A stretch of DNA of 64,000 bases from Larix kaempferi (lineage: Eukaryota; Streptophyta; Pinopsida; Pinales; Pinaceae), in the NCBI GenBank assembly GCA_027924585.1, contig BSBM01000191.1, positions 2,046,001-2,110,000 of the forward strand. The letters run 5' to 3'. How positions within the stretch are numbered: position 1 is the stretch's first letter; each line of letters starts with the position of its first letter. Of the stretch, positions 1 through 12,199 are shown piece after piece. The notes under the pieces were generated by a model. It was not told the origin of the DNA. It searched no databases and was given only the letters and a program-made list of their open reading frames with translations. The position numbers were made by a program, and so were the translations under genes.

Positions 1-140
1 ACAAACCGGCAGAAATCAACACGGAACCACCCGGTCACACCAGCTACAAGGCATGAGGTTACTATGGAAACATATGGTTAGAATGTCGACCCTCCTCACA
101 TTGACAAGCAATTGCAGGGACACTTGGAGACAAAGATGCA

Positions 141-338
141 GAACATGGTAAAGGAAACTTCGAGAGAGTTGCGGAGGAGCCAAAGGCTGAGAAAATACAA
201 GCCATAGAACATGGTAGAGGAAACTTCGAGAGAGTTGCGGAGGAGCCAAAGGCTGAGAAAATACAAGCCATAGAACATGGTAGAGGAAACTTCGAGAGGG
301 TTGCGGAGGATCCGAAGGCTGAGAAAATACAAGCCATA
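141..338. repeat. Three tandem copies of a 66-bp unit
   Basis: Three head-to-tail units of exactly 66 bp start at 141, 207 and 273 and differ at only a few positions. Because 66 is a multiple of three, one frame stays in phase across the array. On the plus strand each unit reads a basic peptide containing RELRRSQRLRKYKP and then a TAG stop, so the array cannot be one long plus-strand protein as it stands. The minus strand stays open through all three units, giving a 22-residue repeat, but nothing about it resembles a known family. I read this as a minisatellite expanded inside an old coding relic. Confidence 0.9.
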
Positions 339-1243
339 GCAAATCCAACGAATTTTTTTTTCTGGCGAGTTCTGCCGTAGAGGACAAAGCCCATGTGAAT
401 ATTAATTTCAACCATTATTACATGCACCAGTGGCTTACGAGAGCCCGCCGCCGGGGCCTGGGGCACGACGCCCCAGGAATACGTCACAGGCATGGAACCC
501 AACACGGAGCCAATAAAAAGACAAATAAATACGATTTTAACATTTTTATTTAATTCATACAAAAATCACACTATAGCTAAACTTTGGAAAAATAAAAAAT
601 AAATATGCTTGAACATCAAACTAATCCACCTTCACGAATACTATATGTCAGGGACATAAAAATTTCAATGCCACATAATAACCTGTGTTGTGGAGACACT
701 TCTAGACACTACCATTGGCTCATTACCAGATACCTTATTAACTCTGTTTTTCTGTTACATCTATTTAATTCCCTGTATTTGTATTTTTTATTTATTTATG
801 TAAAAAAAACAAAACTAAAACTTAAATCATATAATTTCCTGATAACTTGTATTATTTATTTGTGCGAAAAACCAAACTTAGCTCAGTGTGTGAGGTTACC
901 ACACAACATAAAAGAGGAGGATTGTATTTTATATATATATAAAGTGGACAGAAGAGTTTAGAATCTTTAGATGTTCTTGTGAAATGTAGAGTCAACTAAC
1001 TTCAAATCATTTATAATATATATTCAAATTCTATATTTCTATGTTGTAATTTGTTTTTTCTTATTCTTAGTTGTGATGTAATTGATTTAATATATATTAA
1101 ATTGGGATTATTGTTGTAAGAAATATAATGATTTTGTTATATAAATAATAATAATAATAAAAGATTAAATTACACCCAAGAAATGGATTTTTTATGATAA
1201 CAAGAGAGCATTTTTTGTATGAGTAGCATCCCAAGTTACTATC
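339..1243. other. Unassigned AT-rich sequence
   Basis: This stretch holds AT-rich DNA with a short (ATA)n run near 1145-1160. The open frame at 605-961 has the composition of random AT-rich sequence (many Leu, Tyr, Phe, Lys, Ile) and no motif. I see no gene here. Confidence 0.5.
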
Positions 1244-1619
1244 AATTTTGATGGACAATGAGAAATTATTTTTGAAAGGGACCTTGGAGAAGCAACCAAT
1301 AACCACACTAAAGCTCTCACTCTATATCGAGGGATTAAAACTCTAGGATCCAAGATGGATTAGGAACTTGTTCCTCGTTGGAGACTTTGCGATCATCATT
1401 AGATATCTACGACAAGCCCATATTTTGTCATATAGCATCTTGGTAAGGCTCATTGTAAGATTACAATTAGAGGCAAGGAGATTTGATTCGATTGAGTATT
1501 TCCATGTGGAAAGAGCTTGTAGTTACCAAAAGAGAGATCATCTAGCCAATGAGGCTTCTCGCTTGAAGGTGGGGAAGCTTAGAACAAAAGATGGAATTAA
1601 TCTTTCAATCATCCCTTAA
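1244..1619 (+). pseudogene. Decayed RNase H fragment (RVT_3 type) of a retroelement
   Basis: A frameshifted relic of an RNase H fold of the kind found at the 3' end of plant retroelement pol genes. The first frame (about 1244-1345) has a FDG start and then EATNNHTKALTLYRGIKTL, which resembles the helix carrying the catalytic Glu in this family (Glu appears replaced). After a one-base frame change, 1363-1619 reads LVGDFAIIIRYLRQA, corresponding to the GDS strand with the second Asp, and then IEYFHVERA followed by LANEASRL, the C-terminal helix. In-frame stops and a shortened N-terminal part show it is dead. No RT is recognisable beside it, so the parent element cannot be named. The family call rests on motif order, not on an alignment. 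Confidence 0.6.
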
Positions 1620-4600
1620 TTATATTATTGATGAATTCTCCAATGCATGTCAAGTGTGTCAAGCATGTTAAGTGGCCTTTCGAATTCAAGAAGGGACAAT
1701 GAGTTTTAATGTATTTTATCTCTCTGTTGTGCTCTCACACTTTAGACTTGAAGCCAGAGTGGTTTCATATGTCATTATTTGGTAATATGTTGGACACAAG
1801 TGAGATTTGATGGTGGCCTATGTGGTTTTCTATTTGAATTATGTCTAAACGCCTATAGATTTAGCTTTCTTTGAGGCCTAGTGAGTCAATTTCAGTGTTC
1901 TGGTGAAGATCCTCATCTTCAATTGCATTTTTTATGTTGATAGTGTCTGAGTAGCTATATTAATGCATGTGACGCGCCTCATTCTCACATGTGGCAGGAT
2001 GAACATTGTGAATTTGGGAAGGCTTGGTTTCATACTAGAAAGGTTTTAGCACCAGTTAAGGTTTTGGTGCCATTAGTATTGATAAGGTCTATGGTGTATG
2101 CAAATTATATAAATCCTCTCTTGGATATTGGAATTTGGGGCTAGTGGAAAACCACAGTCATCCTAGGTGTTTCCCTCTTTGTGAGATTATGGATGTTCGT
2201 TAAGTTTTGAGGAGACATGAGATTCTTCTCTCTGATAATCGGACTTCCATTTCACAACAAGTTCTAGAAGCTCTTTTAAGAGGAAATTTCTAGTTTTAAG
2301 TGTGCATAAACTTTGGAAATAGTGACTCGTCAAAACGTCAAATTGAGAATCTTAAGCCACAGTACAATATGCTTATTCGTGCAAAATTAGAGACCAGATT
2401 GTTGCGCATGGGCCCACAAAGGGAACCATTGTAGTCTAGTGTGCTGACATTTTCAATCCCTCGAAGGGGAAGGTCTCACTTGAAGCACAACCAAGACCTA
2501 TGTGTGATAAGGAGTGTTAATTGTAAAGATACATGTGTGAGGGTTTTTATCATTCATACCGCAATAACATTCATCATTCTACTACCATGACAGAAATCCA
2601 TTAACCACAATACACATATGAAGAATAAATATTCAATAGATCCATTAGGTAACGAACATAATACAAATTAACCATACACAAAAAGTTAAGTGGGGCCAAA
2701 GTTCGTTCATCTTTATCATTGATAATTGTTATTGCACATCATATTCATGTATTTATGGCCTTACAACAACCACAGAATTACTTGTCACAATATCAGAGAA
2801 CCCATGCTCGATTACATTATCCAAAATCCCAAGTACAAAACCAGACTTTTCTGCACCTCTACCATGGCTTGATCTGTGTCTTTTTTGTTGCCTCTGACTT
2901 CCACTCTTCTCCTCTCTCTTTTTTCTACTTCATTACTCTCCTCTTTTGCTTGCATTATGCTTCTTTATATACTTGTGGGGGCAGGTCCAAAACCGTTTCG
3001 GCCATCAGGGGCTTCCACAACTCCCGCTTGTAACACCTCGATTTTGACCCCATTGAACTAAACTTGTAAATGATAAGTACTCTCTTGTGTTTCAATTATA
3101 CAATGTTTTTAATTAAAGGTTGTTATGATTATGTTGAATGCATGCTAGATGTGTGTGTGGATATAGTTTAATTCCATTGTGCATGTTTATTGTATTATGC
3201 ATCTGCACACATGTATATTGGTTGCGTTTTACTTGGTATGAATTTTATGATTGGGCTAGAATAGTTTTTGAATGCCCATATTTTTAGTCATGTTCCCTTC
3301 CTTGATCCGGATTGAAGGGAGGGGACATGACACCTCTCCTTTACCCCGTGCTTCCTTTCTCCATTTACAGTCCTTTCCAAAAATGAAGGAGCCAACATGC
3401 CCCGACCATAAGTGTTGACTCGCCCTCAAGTCAACTCGATTGCGCTTCTAAACCTTGTGCATCATCCATTGTGGGCTCTTCAAATGAAGGAGCCAACTTT
3501 GGAACTGAACAACATTGGTGTACAATATTTGGTACTGAACAACATCGGTATTTAACTTTTGTATTAGGGACACCGAAGAAAATTGTCATATGTTGAAAAT
3601 AAGAGGAATGCCTTCTACAGGGGTTCGGTTTGTCTCCTGGTTATGTATTATAGGGAGCGAAACCAGTTAGTGTTGCTTTCTCTTCAAAATCTTCGTTGAT
3701 GATTACCTCTTTGGAAGTGTCATCATGCTCGAAAAACTAGCGATTACTCTTTCAACAAGAGACTAGACTCCTTGAGAAAACATTTCGGTTGAGCATAACA
3801 ACAAGGAGACTAAGAAACGAGGATGTAGCATATACACTAATGCCAATAGGGCCAATCAATGCGACTTGGTCTTACAAATTTTAATCTATCGGAACACTCT
3901 TCTCAGCGTCATTATATTCAAAAAACCAGTAGTCGTTTTCTCTAAAAGAAGCCAGATTCATCTACTGGTTAGCGGTGGCAGCAAGGGGATTGAGAGAGAG
4001 AGAGATGTGGTGTGAACACCAGTAGCTACTCTCAACAAGAGGATAGGGTCAGAGCTGCCTAGTTGTGTTCATGGCAAGGCCAAAAGATCTCACCCAACTC
4101 TATTCATCGAAATATTCTTCTCCCGTAAAACTAGGGTGGGAGTGTTCAAGGAGGTGAAATCCATGGGAACAACAACTAATTGGATAGTGAGATAAGGGGT
4201 TTCATATAGAAACAAATAGACAAGAAAAGGGACTGGTGGGACTATTTGCATGGCAATCGCAGGTCAGGATACAAGACCATAACTTATCAAAATAGTGTGA
4301 TGGACTAGCAAGAAGATGCACTACTTTATAAAGACATGGAATGATTGCAGAGTGGTGTTTTTTGGTGTGTGGATTGGATAGAGAAATGATGCGTCGAAGA
4401 TCTAGTGATAGGTGGAAATTCTAATGATAGCATCAACATGAGTCCCTTTATGGATGGTTTGATCCCAGCGTAACGGTTTGGTATGAAACATCATAATCAA
4501 TCATGTGAAGAGTGGTTATGATGGGTTGTTGAGTGATGCATTCGGGTGTATGTCAGTGCGAAGCGGTGAATGGAGATTATGTAGATGGAGTAACGGAGGT

Positions 4601-4760
4601 TCGCAAATTATTACGGCTTCAAAGGTAGAAATCAAATACTAGTTTCATATGGGCGAACTTTGATTTAGTGGATGTGGGCATTAATAGCTCTTTAATGCTG
4701 AAAAGACAATTGTACTACTGCGAGGTGGCATTAGCGGTAGACAAACTGGGAATGGTATGT
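1620..4760. other. Unassigned region, possible LTR or old repeat DNA
   Basis: No coding region is supported. A possible LTR-like start, TGTAACACC, is at about 3029, but I found no partner copy. The part just below 4760 should contain the 3' LTR of the minus-strand Ty3 element whose pol begins at about 4889; I could not place its outer end. The open frames at 2719-3061 have no motif. Confidence 0.4.
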
Positions 4761-4888
4761 CCCCCCGACCAAAATGTTTGAACTAACTGACAACCAACTA
4801 AAAACTAAGAAAAACAAAAACCATCGGACTGAAAAAGAACCTAACTCCTAACTAACTCACTCCCGGTGACAAGAGTGGCCTCTTGCAT

Positions 4889-6087
4889 AATCACTGAACA
4901 AAAACATAGGGCTTCAAGCATGTGCCATTCACCCAACATGGACAAAGAATACCATCAAGTTGCATGAGCTCAACAACTCTGAGGTGTTTGATTTTTGTAA
5001 CAATGAAAGGTCCCAACCAATACATTTGGAGTTTGCCTGGATGCTTCATGAACATACTATCATAAAGTAAAACTTTGTCGCCTCTTTTAAAATGTTTGTA
5101 CTTGATATTCCTATTGTGCTAGGCCTTATGTCGCTCTATTTCAACTATTGTATGATAGTTAGCCAATAAGTGGGATTGTTTGAGTTTTATCAGTTCCACA
5201 AGACGTTTTGCAACTAAGTCTTCCTTCGTCATGTGTGTTGCGTGCACAATATAGAGGCTTGGAACCACAAATTTTGTCGAAACAACTAATTCTCTACCAT
5301 ATTCTAACTAAAACGGAGTTTGTTTATCCAGTTTATGTGTAGTAGTCGTGCATGCCCATAACACAACTGGTATTAGATCATCCCAATCATCTTGATTTGC
5401 ACAATATACTTTTTTCAACCCAACCTCCATAATTTTATTGAAATCTTCTATTATGTCGTTTGTTTGTGGGTGATATGGACTGCTTTTGTGGAGTTCTATC
5501 AAGAATTCTCTTGTTAGTGCCTCAATGGTGGTGTTGAAGAAGTGCTTACCCTGGTAACTTTTGAGGCTTTTGGGACATCCAAACTAAGTAATGATGTTTT
5601 CGTAGATGAATTGAGTTGTTGTTTATGTGGAGAAATTAAGGACATGTGTTGCTTCGACCCAACTTGTTAGGTAGTTTGCAGCGGTAATGGTATAACGGGA
5701 TTTAGAATGTTTCATCGACAGATTAACATGTCCTACAAAATCATCTGCCCATTTTTCAAATGGGTGTAGGGCCTGAACTGGTTGGAGTGGAAGTTCATCT
5801 CGTCGAGACGACATACCAACTTGCCGGAATATGTCACATTTCTTGGCGTATTCCTTAGCATCTTTGAACATTGTTTTCCACCATAACCCAGCTTGGAGTA
5901 TCTTTCTTCCTGTAGATTTTACTCTAACATGTACACCCACAAAATCAACATGGCATTCCGAAAAAATGCTGCGTCGCTCATGCTCTAGTACACAATGGTG
6001 TGAAATTTTATTGGTTCCTAATTTGTAGTGTTGTCCTGCAATTAGTTGGTATTCTGTAGCTCGCATGACCAAGTGGCGTTTATACAT
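4889..6087 (-). pseudogene. Ty3/gypsy integrase relic
   Basis: Integrase inserts the element cDNA into the host genome. On the minus strand, 6087-5623 covers the zinc-binding N-terminal domain and the start of the catalytic core (LVMRATEYQLIAGQHYK, then the CDIF position where a Cys pair is expected, then KWADDFVGHVN with the first core Asp, and YLTSWVEA). Frame 5502-5308 covers the later core with the SSPYHPQTN and EDFNKIME segments, the latter carrying the catalytic Glu. Below 5308 the C-terminal part continues through KRGDKVLLYD to the GPF/Y signature LGPFIV and a NGTCLKPY end. Several frameshifts and stops break it. It matches the integrase of the neighbouring plus-strand element. Confidence 0.8.
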
Positions 6088-6099
6088 TGTTGGATAATC

Positions 6100-7480
6100 A
6101 ATAGGCGATTTTCCAGTTGTGAGGAATGATGCAATCTCTATTAGATGGTTGGGAATTGATTCTACTATGAAGAGTGTTGCATCTGGTAATTGATCATCAA
6201 TAGGTCCATCAGCTTCTTTGATTTCTATTTGTGATAGGTGATCAAGTTGATATTTATGTTTCCCAAGATTGATTGATAATTCAAAAGAGAACTCCTGGAA
6301 TAAAAGTAGCCACTTGTATATACGACCATCTATGACAGTTTTTTCACCAAGTACTTCAGAGATGAATGATCAGTAAAGAATTTAAAATGTCCTCCCATCA
6401 AATAGTGACAAAATTTCTGTAGAGCATAGATCATCGCCAAACCTCCTCGCTCTATGGTTGTGTAGTTACATTCATCTTGCGATAGCTTTATGTTAGATGA
6501 TCAATCTCTCCTTCTCCCAATCGAGCTAATATAGCACCAAGGGCAATACCTGATGTGTCAACATGTACATGGAATTCCTTTTTCCAGTTGGGGAATGTCA
6601 AGATTGAAGCATTAACCATTTTTGTCTTTAAGGGTTGTTAAATCCTTTTCATGATCTTCGGTCTACTTGAAAGCTTCAACCTTCTTTACAACTGCTCCAA
6701 TGGCACTGTGATCTTTCCATAGTTGTGGATAAATTGCAATAGTAGCCTATATGCCCTAAAGTAGAACACAACGACTTGACCAATGTAAGTGCTTGTAGAT
6801 TGAAAATTGTTGCAATTTTTGCAGGTGTCTACCAGAACTCCATTGTGGTAGACAATGTGTCCTAGCATATTTCTAGAAGGAATGCAAAAAATGCATTTAT
6901 ACAAGTTCAGATAAATTCCCACCATGATTGGTGGCGTTATATCATGATCGAAAGTAGCGTAACATGATCCTTAAGCAGGCTGTAGACTGTCTAATCATCC
7001 AAGTAAACTTCCAAAAATTTATGGAGGAATTCTTTGAAGGTTGCGATTATTATCTTGAAAAAATAGTAGGTGCATTTTTCAATCGGAATGACAAGACGTT
7101 ATAAGCAAAAGATCCCCATTCTGTTGTGAATGTTGTCTTATTTTTATCTTCTTATGAAATTATGACCTAGTGATAACCTGAGAATCCATCTGTGAAGGAG
7201 GAAGCTTCATTTCCTGCCACTTGATCTAATACTTCATCGATGAACAATGTTGGGAATGGATCATGGATGCATGCAACATTTAGGATGTGATAGTCGACAC
7301 ATACTCTAATATACTCAATGTCTTTCTTGCTTTGGATTACTATAGGGTTGATCCAATCAGATTCATCTACTGGGAAGATCAAACTAGCAATGAGCATATA
7401 GTCAAGTTATTTTTTCACCTTCTATTTCACTCAAGGATTTAGTTTGTATGGTCGATGCTTTACATATTTGGTGTCCAATT
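6100..7480 (-). pseudogene. Ty3/gypsy reverse transcriptase and RNase H relic
   Basis: Minus strand, broken into several frames. 7397-7167 holds the RT fingers (DESDWINPIVIQ, IRVCVDYHILN, HDPFP, FTDGFSGYH). The palm continues below 7166 with GSFAYNV and an YLDD catalytic motif, then a frameshift. 6925-6686 holds the thumb side (LNLYKCIFCIPS, MLGHIVY). RNase H follows at about 6680-6300, recognisable from the segment reading YALQKFCHYLMGGHFK, TDHSSLKYL. The order and motifs are those of plant Ty3/gypsy pol. It encodes no intact enzyme now. Confidence 0.8.
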
Positions 7481-8121
7481 TTAGGGAAATCTCCATTTCA
7501 ACCAAATCTCCTTGAATCCCCTTGAGATCTATAAATATTTGTGGGAACAAGTCGTCATATTCTTTTAACAATGTTGATATCTCAAACACAGTTTGTTCAT
7601 CCCAATAGTCTCTTATAGCCACCATCTTTGAACCATCCTCTGTTCCAATATTGACTTTCTGCCATTTCAGAGGTTGTGTATAGAGTGCTCTGGTTTCTTT
7701 TGGTTTTTTCTGTCGCACTTCCCTGGATCCTTTAGACACCTTGAAAGTTAAATGTTGCAAATGTTCCAATTCATTCAGAGATGAGCTCTCATGTTCTACT
7801 TTTACGCAACATGGATGGGACACCACTTCAGGAATCACTAAATTGAGGTCCGACAGTTCTTTATGGGTGGTACATATATATGAGTGTCCCATGTTCCACA
7901 AATGATCCGTGAATAGTGCTCCTATGGTTGTTGTTGATGCTTCAATCACCGAATTGTTGGTTGCGGAAAAAGAGAAATCCTGGCAAAATTTGGTGCGCAT
8001 CGTCTTCCAACACCTAGTTTGTCGTCTTGTTTCCTCATGCAAGTACCAAGCCTTATAATAGGTCCTAGCTCATGGAAAAATTAATGAACCCAACATTATG
8101 GTTGTAGCCTATATGACTCCC
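7431..8121 (-). pseudogene. Second gag-like module and RT linker of the minus-strand Ty3 element
   Basis: The minus-strand frame 8042-7431 (203 codons open) lies just before RT. Its C-terminal half (IRDYWDEQTVFEI, LLKEYDDLFPQ, VKHRPYKLNP) matches the pre-RT linker of the plus-strand element at 12887-13100. Its N-terminal half (AWYLHEETRRQ, W, M, FCQDFSFSATNN) aligns by eye with the gag-like module of the plus-strand element at 12488-12640. The reading continues up to the LTR boundary at 8121/8122, where the element is cut. Confidence 0.65.
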
Positions 8122-8710
8122 TGTTGGCATGGGATTAGTCCGCATAAAGTGCGGAAGCCGACAACTGTGAAATGGATAATCCATGAAAGAAGGGTCATTC
8201 GCGGAGAACGAGGAAGCGCAAGATTAGTTTAAGTTGTTAGAATTGGTCATGTGGACCGTTTTGTAACCACTTAGTGTCATATAAATAGGAGCATGATTGT
8301 AATCCTAAGGGCATCCAGTTATCAGGAGAGCAATTGATCTTTTGAGTTTTGATCTATTTTGTATCCGCATTATGATGTATTGACTGTTCTGCGAAGGTCA
8401 TTCCGCAGGTTTTAATGAATGCATGAAGATGTTCGACTATGGTTCTATCTTTTGTCTTTGCTTCTGCTAGATGGTGAATACAAATGTTTGCGAAATGTTT
8501 AATATTCTGTGATTGGGTAGTTTATGTTCATGCGAATGAGTAGTTTGACCATGTTGATGCGAATGTCCATTATGTATTGAATCCACGAATGATGAATATG
8601 TGAATGATGAATTGTTAGCATAATGCGAAAGGTATAATCTCTGGTTTTTGCGAGTGCAATGTGTGTTTGATGCATGTCCCCAACTCCACTGCGAAAACTT
8701 GGTTCCAACA
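8122..8710 (+). mobile_element. 5' LTR of the plus-strand Ty3/gypsy element
   Basis: The LTR begins TGTTGG at 8122 and a matching CCAACA ends at 8710, giving 6-bp inverted ends. A TATA-like CATATAAATAGG sits at 8278-8289. The 3' limit is uncertain: no primer-binding site follows 8710 directly, whereas a TGG-initial primer-site-like stretch (TGGCACCCAACG) occurs near 8911, so the LTR could extend to about 8909. No second copy of this LTR is in the window, so the boundary cannot be confirmed by pairing. Confidence 0.6.
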
Positions 8711-9788
8711 GCCCCCTAATTCATCTCAGGTGAGACTTCACTCGCTCTGCGAGTGTTGCTGGAAAGGGTAAAACCTTTATGGGCCGGAGTGTAAGGGAGT
8801 TCTGTTGATGATTTCTTGACGACAACGCGAAGCGAATCCCTGTTGACAGTCGTTGTGTCAAAAAATGGTTCTATTGCCGGGACCTTGAAGAGGAAAATAA
8901 GAGGATATGTTGTGGCACCCAACGAAACCGGAGATTCAAGAGTGGTTTCACAAAAAGACAGAGGAATTCACAGAAGGAGAAAAGCAAAACCCTAGACAGA
9001 CGGTAAGCAGTTCGTTGTAGAAGTACATTTATTCAGATATCCATGAGATATTTTTCTACGAATTCCCAGTATTACTGCACTAGTGGTTAGCGTAGCTAAC
9101 ATTTCCGAAGAACCATTTCCAAAATACTGAGCCTGACCATTGGACTCTAGAACTGATTCGACAACTGAAACGTGTCGACAATAAAGTATCAAGGGTTGTC
9201 GATTTTTGGGTGGATAGTATCCTAGAGGGATATATTACTGAGTTCGTAGTAGACACAATCAAATTGTACACCAACACGGAAAGGAATTTCTTCAAGGGAT
9301 CGATGGGAAGGTTCTTACTGTTGCTAAAACTGTGGATTAAAATGCTCGTCTGCGAAAATGGCATATTAAGGATGACTTCCGACGAGTAGAAAGATCAGTG
9401 TGCGGAGGTTGTGGGTATTGCATGAATGCGGATTCGATAGAAAGATGCGGGGTAGATGAGCATGAGCGGCGATGAGTTTCTAAGGGAAGTTGACGAAGAG
9501 TGTGGTACCTTGAGGAGTGGGGTGATATTCTAACGTCCCGAGAAGAAGAGGAGGACTGAGAGAGAGTCTCCTGAGAGGACCCGAACGGAAGATTGCGAAA
9601 TAGGACCACAAGGGAGGAAGTGACCTTATTGCGGCGAATCCGGCGACCAGGCTACCTCGGAAGCAGAAGAGGGACCCCTGTGCACTACCCATAATTTCAC
9701 AGGAAGAAACACAAGCTATTCGCAAAGTTTCCCTACGTGCAACGGTAAAAGTAGTGCATCAATAAACAATAACAATAGGAACGTTAGA
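8711..9788 (+). other. Untranslated leader of the plus-strand Ty3 element
   Basis: Sequence between the presumed LTR and the gag start at 9789. It contains the possible primer-binding site near 8911 (TGGCACCCAACG). The open frames on the opposite strand here (8992-9725) carry no motif and are treated as chance. Confidence 0.5.
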
Positions 9789-11515
9789 ATGGCAGACAAC
9801 ACAAAAATGCCCACTTTCCAGGGGAAGGGGACTGAGGATCCCGAGCAGTATTGGTTTCTGTGCGAAGAAGTATGGACTGTGAAGCAGGTCCAAGATGAAT
9901 ATATTAAAAAGGGATAGCTAGCGACGACCCTTAGGGGACATGCGCTAGATTGGTTTATGAAGTTTACAAGGGTTCCAGTGGGAACACCAGCCAAGTCATT
10001 GGCGCAGATCAAAGTAGGAATGGTCGATGAATTTAGCACGCCAAAATCGGAGTCGCAGTATGTCACTGAGATCAAATAAATCAAGCAATACCCAAATGAG
10101 CCGGTATGGGAATTTGATCAGCAGTACAAAACGATGATAGCAAAGGTAAGTTTTGGGTTAAATGATATGCAGCACAAGGAGTGGTTTATCGCAGGATTGG
10201 TACCACACATCCGCGGACCACTAATGCAATAGAAGGTTGCAACCCAAGCCGAAGCATTAGATATTGCGATGAAGCTGGAAGCTTTACCAATCGGCGAAAC
10301 GAGTTTGGGCATGGATCGAATACAGGCGCAGCTGGAAAACTTGACAATCCAGCTATAAGACATGAAGAAAGGCAAAGAGGTCCGCGAAGATATCTGGTGC
10401 ACTAGGTGTAGGAAATAAGGACACCATAAGGATCAATGCCCAGACTTTCTAGAATACTTGCAATCAGGTGCACCAAATCCCCTTAGTTAGGGAGGGTTTC
10501 GTTGGTGTCATGTCTTCCAGACAAGAGGCCATTGACCAGAAGAGTGTGTGTACCTGAAGAAGATAGTGTCGAAACCAATGAACTTGTATTGCAAGTTCTC
10601 TAAATCGATTGGCCACGTTGAGAACGACTGTAGAGCTTATGGCCTACTCCAGGAGAGGACTGCGGCTACATACTTCATGACGGGAGAAGAACAGCAACCG
10701 AGTCAGCAACAGCAGTAGTATAATCAACCACCGGACCAATATAATCACCAACCGCAACAGTATGATCAGGGTAGTATGGGAAATCGCAGTATGGTTAGCC
10801 ACAATATCCGGCACCACAGTATCCGGCACCGCAGTACCCACCATATGGGACACCGCAACAACCGCAGTACCCACCATATGGACCACTGCATGGAGGTGGT
10901 AGAGGAGGATTCTGCAGAGGTCGAGGTGCTGGTGCAGGACGAGGAGGAGCTGTTGGACGACGACGAGGACCGACTATATGTTACAATTGTGGGAAGTAGG
11001 GGCACTATCAGAGGGATTTCCCGAATCCAATGCCACAATGCACTTATTGCAGCGATGTGGATCATGGCGTTGAAGACTGTCCACAGCTCATTACAAAATG
11101 GCAGACCAAGAATCTGCCACCACCTCCGTAGAACCAGAATCAGAATACACCATTGGCTGTACAGAATATATCAACAGAGGTTCGAAGCCACACTATGACT
11201 ATTGGAGTAGTGACATGAGGAGGAGTTGTGACAGGATTCGATAGGTCACAGGCTACTGTCCGACCAACAACACGGAAGCATGTAAGCTTTGATGCGGAAT
11301 TTGAAAGGGATGTTTTCTTGGAAGCACAGGAGGCGATGAGACAGAGGAGGCAGTTACCTCTTTCGGAAGAAGTTATCTACGATATGCCACCGACGTTCGA
11401 CATGACAAAGTCGCGAAGGAAGGATAACACCTTACGAACCTTCTTGGAGAGTTTTCTGGAGTTGGCAAAGGATCAGGATGCGCTGGATGAGATAACCAAT
11501 CTATTGAATCGATGA
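9789..11515 (+). pseudogene. gag relic with five zinc-knuckle-like motifs
   Basis: Gag forms the virus-like particle and binds the element RNA. ATG at 9789 starts a frame reading MADNTKMPTFQGKG, and the retrotransposon gag domain follows over roughly the first 190 codons (DWFMKF, EFDQQYKTMI, EWFIAGL). Three CCHC-type motifs lie at about 10397-10620: CTRCRK then GHHKDQC; one with Phe at its second Cys and GH.PEEC; one with Ser at the second Cys, GHVENDC. A Pro/Gln/Tyr-rich and then Gly/Arg-rich linker follows. Two more motifs lie at about 10978-11075 (CYNCGK, GHYQRD with Phe at the last Cys; CTYCSDVDHGVEDC). The tail 11228-11515 is open. There are many stops, nearly all at former Gln or Arg codons, and at least one frameshift. 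Confidence 0.75.
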
Positions 11516-11604
11516 GAAGGTACACGCCAGGAGAAAAAGGTCAATCACATACACAAGAGGAAGACAGGGAGAGAGATGCGAATGTCGACACAAATTGGAG
11601 CATT

Positions 11605-12190
11605 TGATGTTGAATAAATTATCTTGGACCTGGGGTCGGACATCAACATTATGACCAAGTAAACATGGGAAACAATGGGGAAACCACAGTTGGCCTGGTA
11701 ACCAGTACAGCTGCAGTTAGCAAATCAAAGTAATGTTACCCCACTTGGTCGGGCGTGCTAGCTTCCAGTTGAGATTGAGGGCCTCAAGAATTATGCCGAT
11801 TTTGATGTAATTGAAATTGTGGACAATACCAACCCCTACCCAACACTGTTAGGGATAGACTGGGAATTGGATAATCTAGCTATTATCAACTTCAAGAAGC
11901 GGACTATGTCGTTTGAAAATTGCGAAATGAGGGTCGTCACATCTCTCGATCCTGTAGAAGGGAAGTGATATGTTGAACCAGCGAGAGATGAATTTACGGA
12001 GGGATGGGATAGCATATACAACATATCCGAAGATTACATTAATCCCACCGTGGATGGAGAATTGGGATGGCGCAGTTCCAGTTCGACATCATCGGATTCA
12101 GATGAAGTGCTCGAGAATTGGCAGAACCGACTGCATGAAGTGTCATTTAGGAGGTGCACAAGGATCACTTAGTTGCTGTGAAGGGTAGCC
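11605..12190 (+). pseudogene. Retroelement aspartic protease relic
   Basis: Protease cleaves the polyprotein. The frame contains IILDLGSDINIM, which fits the D-x-G active-site loop of retroelement aspartic proteases (DLGS, with the catalytic Asp kept). About 70 codons later YPTLLGIDWELDNLAI fits the conserved LLGxDW strand near the end of the domain. In-frame stops occur after MTK, before PVQL, before LPVEI and after PVEGK, all at places where Gln or Arg would be expected. The domain sits between gag and the second gag-like module. Confidence 0.7.
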
Positions 12191-12199
12191 ATAGATGAG

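Larger units (their letters stand above)
4761..8121 (-). mobile_element. Ty3/gypsy pol relic, reverse orientation
   Basis: Read on the minus strand from 8121 down to 4889, this is a pol region in the order second gag-like module, RT, RNase H, integrase. The encoded pieces are clearly the same family as the plus-strand element that starts at 8122 (shared wording around the RT N-terminus and the integrase). The gag and protease ends are missing because the sequence stops at the LTR start at 8122. At 4761-4766 a run of six C (six G on the element strand) lies just past the integrase end and may be the polypurine tract. No LTR was delimited. Confidence 0.75.

Noticed and set aside
605-961. Plus-strand frame of 118 codons
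   Set aside because: AT-rich composition, no motif, no neighbouring related frame.
2719-3061. Two overlapping frames near 2.7-3.1 kb
   Set aside because: Phe/Leu/Ser-rich from CT-rich DNA; no domain and no partner.
9337-10402. Several minus-strand frames of 80-120 codons in the leader and gag of the outer element
   Set aside because: They overlap the plus-strand gag, have no motifs and look like shadows of it.
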